Positions 61,021 to 64,000 of a DNA stretch of 64,000 nucleotides are shown piece by piece. Under the pieces are notes generated by a model. It was not told the DNA's origin and ran no database searches. It worked only from the letters and a program-made list of their open reading frames with translations. Both the position numbers and the translations under genes were made by a program. The DNA comes from Vespa crabro (lineage: Eukaryota > Arthropoda > Insecta > Hymenoptera > Vespidae), in contig NW_025813666.1 in assembly GCF_910589235.1 (NCBI RefSeq), positions 1 through 64,000 of the forward strand, written 5' to 3'. Every line of letters starts with the position of its first letter. The first letter of the stretch is position 1.

Positions 61021-64000
61021 ACTATGTTTAAATAAGCGTTTTCATATGATAATTGTCGAAAAACGTAATCGACATACGCGAATTTCGGTATATGCGAAGA
61101 TAAAATCGTGAAATCTTTAATAATACTTGTGCCACAGTTAGAAAAATGTTACCAATCGATTCAGAACATTGCATTTCATAAGATCAAACGTCTATTTTAT
61201 ATTGGAATCAAAGTTTTTAACATTCTTTCATATCGTATATACGATTTTTCGCTCATATACGCGTATCGTCGAAAAACGAAAACTTGAAATCTCGTTCAAT
61301 TTCAATGATTTTATATTCTATCGATACAGAATAAAGAATATAACAAGAATATAACGTTTTTACTATGTTTAAATACGCGTTTTCATATGATAATTGTCGA
61401 AAAACGTAATCGACATACGCGAATTTCGGTATATGCGAAGATAAAATCGTGAAATCTTTAATAATACTTGTGCCACAGTTAGAAAAATGTTACCAATCGA
61501 TTCAGAACATTGCATTTCATAAGATCAAACATCTATTTTATATTGGAATCAAAGTTTTTAACATTCTTTCATATCGTATATACGATTTTTCGCTCATATA
61601 CGCGTATCGTCGAAAAACGAAAACTTGAAATCTCGTTCAATTTCAATGATTTTATATTCTATCGATGCAGAATAAAGAATATAACAAGAATATAACGTTT
61701 TTACTATGTTTAAATACGCGTTTTCATATGATAATTGTCGAAAAACGTAATCGACATACGCGAATTTCGGTATATGCGAAGATAAAATCGTGAAATCTTT
61801 AATAATACTTGTGCCACAGTTAAAAAAATGTTACCAATCGATTCAGAACATTGCATTTCATAAGATCAAACGTCTATTTTATATTGGAATCAAAGTTTTT
61901 AACATTCTTCCATATCGTATATACGATTTTTCGCTCATATACGCGTATCGTCGAAAAACGAAAACTTGAAATCTCGTTCAATTTCAATGATTTTATATTC
62001 TATCGATGCAGAATAAAGAATATAACAAGAATATAACGTTTTTACTATGTTTAAATACGCGTTTTCATATGATAATTGTCGAAAAACGTAATCGACATAC
62101 GCGAATTTCGGTATATGCGAAGATAAAATCGTGAAATCTTTAATAATACTTGTGCCACAGTTAGAAAAATGTTACCAATCGATTCAGAACATTGCATTTC
62201 ATAAGATCAAACATCTATTTTATATTGGAATCAAAGTTTTTAACATTCTTTCATATCGTATATACGATTTTTCGCTCATATACGCGTATCGTCGAAAAAC
62301 GAAAACTTGAAATCTCGTTCAATTTCAATGATTTTATATTCTATCGATGCAGAATAAAGAATATAACAAGAATATAACGTTTTTACTATGTTTAAATACG
62401 CGTTTTCATATGATAATTGTCGAAAAACGTAATCGACATACGCGAATTTCGGTATATGCGAAGATAAAATCGTGAAATCTTTAATAATACTTGTGCCACA
62501 GTTAGAAAAATGTTACCAATCGATTCAGAACATTGCATTTCATAAGATCAAACATCTATTTTATATTGGAATCAAAGTTTTTAACATTCTTTCATATCGT
62601 ATATACGATTTTTCGCTCATATACGCGTATCGTCGAAAAACGAAAACTTGAAATCTCGTTCAATTTCAATGATTTTGTATTCTATCGATGCAGAATAAAG
62701 AATATAACAAGAATATAACGTTTTTACTATGTTTAAATACGCGTTTTCATATGATAATTGTCGAAAAACGTAAACGACATACGCGAATTTCGGTATATGC
62801 GACGATAAAATCGTGAAATCTTTAATAATACTTGTGCCACAGTTAGAAAAATGTTACCAATCGATTCAGAACATTGCATTTCATAAGATCAAACATCTAT
62901 TTTATATTGGAATCAAAGTTTTTAACATTCTTTCATATCGTATATACGATTTTTCGCTCATATACGCGTATCGTCGAAAAACGAAAACTTGAAATCTCGT
63001 TCAATTTCAATGATTTTATATTCTATCGATGCAGAATAAAGAATATAACAAGAATATAACGTTTTTACTATGTTTAAATACGCGTTTTCATATGATAATT
63101 GTCGAAAAACGTAATCGACATACGCGAATTTCGGTATATGCGAAGATAAAATCGTGAAATCTTTAATAATACTTGTGCCACAGTTAGAAAAATGTTACCA
63201 ATCGATTCAGAACATTGCATTTCATAAGATCAAACATCTATTTTATATTGGAATCAAAGTTTTTAACATTCTTTCATATCGTATATACGATTTTTCGCTC
63301 ATATACGCGTATCGTCGAAAAACGAAAACTTGAAATCTCGTTCAATTTCAATGATTTTATATTCTATCGATGCAGAATAAAGAATATAACAAGAATATAA
63401 CGTTTTTACTATGTTTAAATACGCGTTTTCATATGATAATTGTCGAAAAACGTAATCGACATACGCGAATTTCGGTATATGCGAAGATAAAATCGTGAAA
63501 TCTTTAATAATACTTGTGCCACAGTTAGAAAAATGTTTCCAATCGATTCAGAACATTGCATTTCATAAGATCAAACATCTATTTTATATTGGAATCAAAG
63601 TTTTTAACATTCTTTCATATCGTATATACGATTTTTCGCTCATATACGCGTATCGTCGAAAAACGAAAACTTGAAATCTCGTTCAATTTCAATGATTTTA
63701 TATTCTATCGATGCAGAATAAAGAATATAACAAGAATATAACGTTTTTACTATGTTTAAATACGCGTTTTCATATGATAATTGTCGAAAAACGTAATCGA
63801 CATACGCGAATTTCGGTATATGCGAAGATAAAATCGTGAAATCTTTAATAATACTTGTGCCACAGTTAGAAAAATGTTACCAATCGATTCAGAACATTGC
63901 ATTTCATAAGATCAAACATCTATTTTATATTGGAATCAAAGTTTTGAACATTCTTTCATATCGTATATACGATTTTTCGCTCATATACGCGTATCGTCGA
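61021..64000 (+). repeat. 11-monomer unit, right family, copy 2 (cut by window end)
   Basis: Repeats the previous unit at an offset of exactly 3751 bp: CAAACGTC (61186), CGATACAG (61322), CAAACGTC with CTTCCATATC (61868, 61907), GATTTTGTATTC (62671), CGTAAACGAC with GCGACGAT (62769-62804), ATGTTTCC (63534) and TTTTGAAC (63942). The first monomer starts with TAAGCG where copy 1 has ACGCATTTT, so the exchange point lies between about 61040 and 61185. TTAAAAAAATG near 61819 is private. Nearly nine monomers are inside the window. Confidence 0.88.
63749..64000 (+). repeat. Partial monomer at the right edge
   Basis: The first 252 bp of a monomer, cut by the window end at CGTATCGTCGA. It has the TTTTGAAC variant. 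The array clearly continues beyond the window. Confidence 0.97.

Larger units (their letters stand above)
1..64000 (+). repeat. 341-bp satellite DNA array filling the whole window
   Basis: The same monomer recurs head to tail from the first to the last base. Landmarks such as ACTATGTTTAAATACGCG or GAACATTGCATTTCATAAG return every 341 bp. The total is 187 full monomers plus 252 bp of another. All copies face the same way, and no non-satellite sequence interrupts them. Most monomers differ from the consensus at about zero to three bases, so the array is highly homogeneous. By hand count the consensus is about 28.7% G+C with 22 CpG. Length departures are few: single-base changes in or beside A or T runs near 122, 378, 2084, 3297, 4379, 53684 and 54394, and an 11-bp deletion in two monomers near 37.15 and 38.16 kb. 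This is classic satellite DNA. A centromeric or pericentromeric place is the usual interpretation but is inferred. The family was not recognised. Confidence 0.99.

Noticed and set aside
149..63741. A 61-residue open frame on the + strand recurring in most monomers
   Set aside because: It opens on TTG, not ATG, and exists only because the repeat is uniform. It is broken by stops or shifts in many copies: TTTTGAAC gives TGA (near 3609, 27477, 39391, 41778 and others), CATATGATC gives TGA (13118, 20961), GTCTAAAA gives TAA (30593, 33662, 56487, 57169), and one-base indels shift it (3297, 4379, 53684, 54394). No family is recognisable, and changes do not avoid amino-acid substitutions.
1..64000. 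CRISPR array or bacterial repeat locus
   Set aside because: Repeats are 341 bp and contiguous, with no unique spacers and no cas genes; composition and structure are those of a eukaryotic satellite.
1..64000. rDNA spacer, histone or other tandem gene cluster
   Set aside because: No rRNA, 5S, snRNA or histone sequence and no RNA polymerase III boxes that I can recognise occur in the monomer.
1..64000. Telomeric repeat or terminal satellite with telomere motifs
   Set aside because: No runs of TTAGG, TTAGGG or similar short telomere repeats are present.

Overview
The window is one uninterrupted satellite DNA array. From base 1 to base 64000 it is a head-to-tail tandem repeat of a single AT-rich monomer of 341 bp. 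It holds 187 full monomers and a 252-bp partial one at the right edge, all in the same orientation. I see no unique sequence, no inserted mobile element, no RNA gene and no credible protein-coding gene. The short open frames that recur every 341 bp are a by-product of the repeat: they open on TTG rather than ATG and are broken in many monomers.

A 64-kb non-coding satellite points to a eukaryote, and to centromeric, pericentromeric or other constitutive heterochromatin. My hand count of the consensus gives about 28.7% G+C, with 22 CpG where base composition predicts about 7, while GpC (8) is near expectation. Such CpG excess argues against a heavily methylated vertebrate or plant genome and is more like an insect (for example hymenopteran) or other invertebrate. 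I do not recognise the family, so the species is not determined.

Layout by shared variant bases. About 1-7.1 kb: mixed monomers with a trimer duplication (1367-3414) and most of the single-base indels. 7165-23191: a head-to-tail higher-order repeat of 24 then 23 monomers (8184 and 7843 bp), with a chimeric monomer at the junction. 23.5-28.6 kb: tetramer and trimer duplications. 28-34 kb: an 11-monomer unit (3751 bp) whose second copy seems to have lost two monomers. 34.4-36.8 kb: monomers sharing variants with 60.8-61.2 kb. 36832-38855: a trimer duplication carrying an 11-bp deletion. 39.2-44 kb: near-consensus monomers with a 7-monomer duplication. 44-49.4 kb: near-consensus monomers plus one unusually variant monomer near 45.3 kb. 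49.4-55.2 kb: dispersed second copies of segments from 26.6-34.1 kb. 55224-57269: a dimer repeated three times. 57270-64000: an 11-monomer unit (3751 bp) repeated about 1.8 times.

The monomer has internal structure: a 14-bp perfect palindrome, a 10-bp palindrome around an ACGCGT core, a CENP-B-box-like motif matching 7 of 9 core positions, a repeated 11-mer, and ordered motifs in both halves that suggest it arose as an unequal dimer of roughly 170-bp units. All statements come from reading the sequence by eye; no alignment or database search was run.
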